Shown here piece after piece: positions 6,450 to 7,244 of a stretch of 7,244 nucleotides of DNA. Each line of letters opens with the position of its first letter. The first letter of the stretch is position 1. Below the pieces are notes generated by a model that saw only the letters and a list, made by a program, of their open reading frames with translations, was not told the origin of the DNA and made no database searches. The stretch covers positions 1 through 7,244 of the forward strand of contig JAJYSL010000217.1 in assembly GCA_021793595.1 (NCBI GenBank). The letters are read 5' to 3'. This DNA comes from Acidobacteriota bacterium (lineage in GTDB: Bacteria > Acidobacteriota > Terriglobia > Terriglobales > Acidobacteriaceae). A program made the position numbers and the translations under genes.

Positions 6450-7244
6450 TCAGTCCGCTTTCGGATGGTAGATAAATAAAGCTAAACGATAGGGAACACC
6501 GTTAATTTTTCCGCCGTAGTTCTGTTCGCCAGGAGTTTCCTTGACGCTGACCGCCCCGACAAAATAGATTGTGCCGTTTGGTCCTGTGTCGGCTGCGTTG
6601 GTGCCGATAACAGGCCGTCCGTCGGGTAAGTGCATTTCACCCAGGTCTTCGATTTTTCCGCTGCGCAGATCGTAGGTAATTAAATGAGAAGCAGCCAGCC
6701 CCGCACTTCCACCATAGTCAAACTCCGCTCCCGCGGCCGCATAGTAGAGCTTTCTGTCATGACCAAGCGTAAGACTCAGCGTTGCATAGGGCACGTTGCG
6801 GCGCGAAGCGAATGCAGGAATGCACATCTGTCCCAACCTTTCTATCTGGCTGTCGGAAGGGGCAGCGGGATCAAAGGAAAATAGGGCGGTTTCGCTTTCT
6901 TCAACGCCATAGAACTTTCTAGTCTCATGGTCCCACACCAACGTGCGCCACGCGGTTTCCGACTTACCATAATCGCGGCCGAGAGAAATACCTTTCTGGC
7001 GGATGGGTAGTTTCGCGGATAGTTCAGTAATTTTGTCGGTTCGAGGATCGTACTTAAAGATCTGTCCATGACCATAGCTTCCGTAAACATTTCCATCGTC
7101 ATCGATGCCCAGCGTGCGGCAGATGGAATCCCAGTTGTTGATCCTGCCCTTGTCAACCTTGGCGCCCGTAGCCACGTCATAATAGACGAAGTGTCCGCGA
7201 GGATGCGTCAGCCCATAAATGCGGTTGAATTTCGGATCGTAGGC
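6450..7244 (-). CDS. Beta-propeller protein, N-terminus outside the window
   Basis: The frame is open to the right edge, giving 264 residues. An internal GTG at 7175 is not a convincing start, because the propeller pattern continues upstream of it (AYDPKFNRIYGLTHPRGHF). At least five repeat units are visible with the same strand pattern as the next gene: HFVYYDVATG, QIFKYDPRTDK, ALFSFDPAAP, HLITYDLRSGKIEDLG and LALFIYHPKAD, preceded by turns such as DDDGNVYGSYG and GPNGTIYFVG. The fourth unit holds a longer insertion (AGAEFDYGGSAG), which might form a surface loop. Two further blades and a signal peptide are expected beyond the edge. The protein is probably secreted like its paralogue. The family is not identified beyond the fold. 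It is the first gene of the visible operon, so the promoter must lie outside the window. Confidence 0.72.
   Translation of the reverse strand, partial: AYDPKFNRIYGLTHPRGHFVYYDVATGAKVDKGRINNWDSICRTLGIDDDGNVYGSYGHGQIFKYDPRTDKITELSAKLPIRQKGISLGRDYGKSETAWRTLVWDHETRKFYGVEESETALFSFDPAAPSDSQIERLGQMCIPAFASRRNVPYATLSLTLGHDRKLYYAAAGAEFDYGGSAGLAASHLITYDLRSGKIEDLGEMHLPDGRPVIGTNAADTGPNGTIYFVGAVSVKETPGEQNYGGKINGVPYRLALFIYHPKAD

Larger units (their letters stand above)
798..7244 (-). other. Probable operon for exported glycan-active proteins
   Basis: Four genes on one strand are separated by 6, 18 and 66 bases. I see no hairpin followed by a T-run in any gap. All three genes with a visible start encode signal peptides (one Sec, two Tat). 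The order is propeller, propeller, GH42-like hydrolase, tandem esterase-like hydrolase. Common transcription is an inference from spacing. The operon may extend left through the truncated Tat ORF at 737, 60 bases further on. Confidence 0.6.

Noticed and set aside
6450..7175. GTG at 7175 as the true start of the right-edge propeller gene
   Set aside because: The frame continues upstream to the window edge with a clear blade motif (IYGLTHPRGHF), and there is no signal peptide after the GTG.

Overview
The window looks like a piece of an Acidobacteriota chromosome, most likely of the Solibacter/Bryobacter type. This placement is an inference from protein style: several consecutive genes for exported proteins with twin-arginine (Tat) signals, a tandem 'acetyl xylan esterase'-type hydrolase, seven-bladed propeller proteins, and a remnant of the large Oar-like TonB-dependent receptors that are abundant in that phylum. 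No rRNA, tRNA or marker gene is present to confirm it. Every supported gene is on the minus strand, so the region is described from right to left, in the direction of transcription.

Right part (7244 to 798): four tightly spaced genes that look like one operon. The first (6450-7244, N-terminus outside the window) and second (5286-6443) are paralogous beta-propeller proteins, 6 bases apart. The second has a Sec signal peptide. The third (3129-5267) is a Tat-exported protein related to family 42 glycoside hydrolases. It keeps the four-cysteine zinc-site pattern of GH42 but lacks the usual catalytic Asn-Glu pair. The fourth (798-3062) is a Tat-exported protein made of two alpha/beta-hydrolase halves; the first has a complete nucleophile elbow and the second has lost its serine. 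No terminator-like hairpin is visible between these genes.

Left part (797 to 1): a damaged stretch. A short GTG-started Tat-signal reading frame (531-737) ends in a stop codon exactly where a fragment of an Oar-like TonB-dependent receptor begins in the same frame. The receptor fragment then changes frame and stops at 142, so it keeps only a small internal piece of a protein normally about 1000 residues long. Directly after it another Tat-signal gene starts with a strong ribosome binding site (88 to 1) and leaves the window.

Taken together, the intact genes encode a set of exported proteins that would act in the periplasm or outside the cell, plausibly on a decorated polysaccharide or glycoside: a glycosidase-like protein, a carbohydrate-esterase-like protein and two propellers of unknown activity. 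The substrate cannot be read from the sequence. No regulator, inner-membrane transporter or intact outer-membrane receptor lies in the window. I see no CRISPR array, insertion sequence, phage gene or RNA gene. I do not see a clearly new biological system. The points most worth a second look are the GH42-like protein with altered catalytic residues, the paired propellers, and the chimeric junction near 531.
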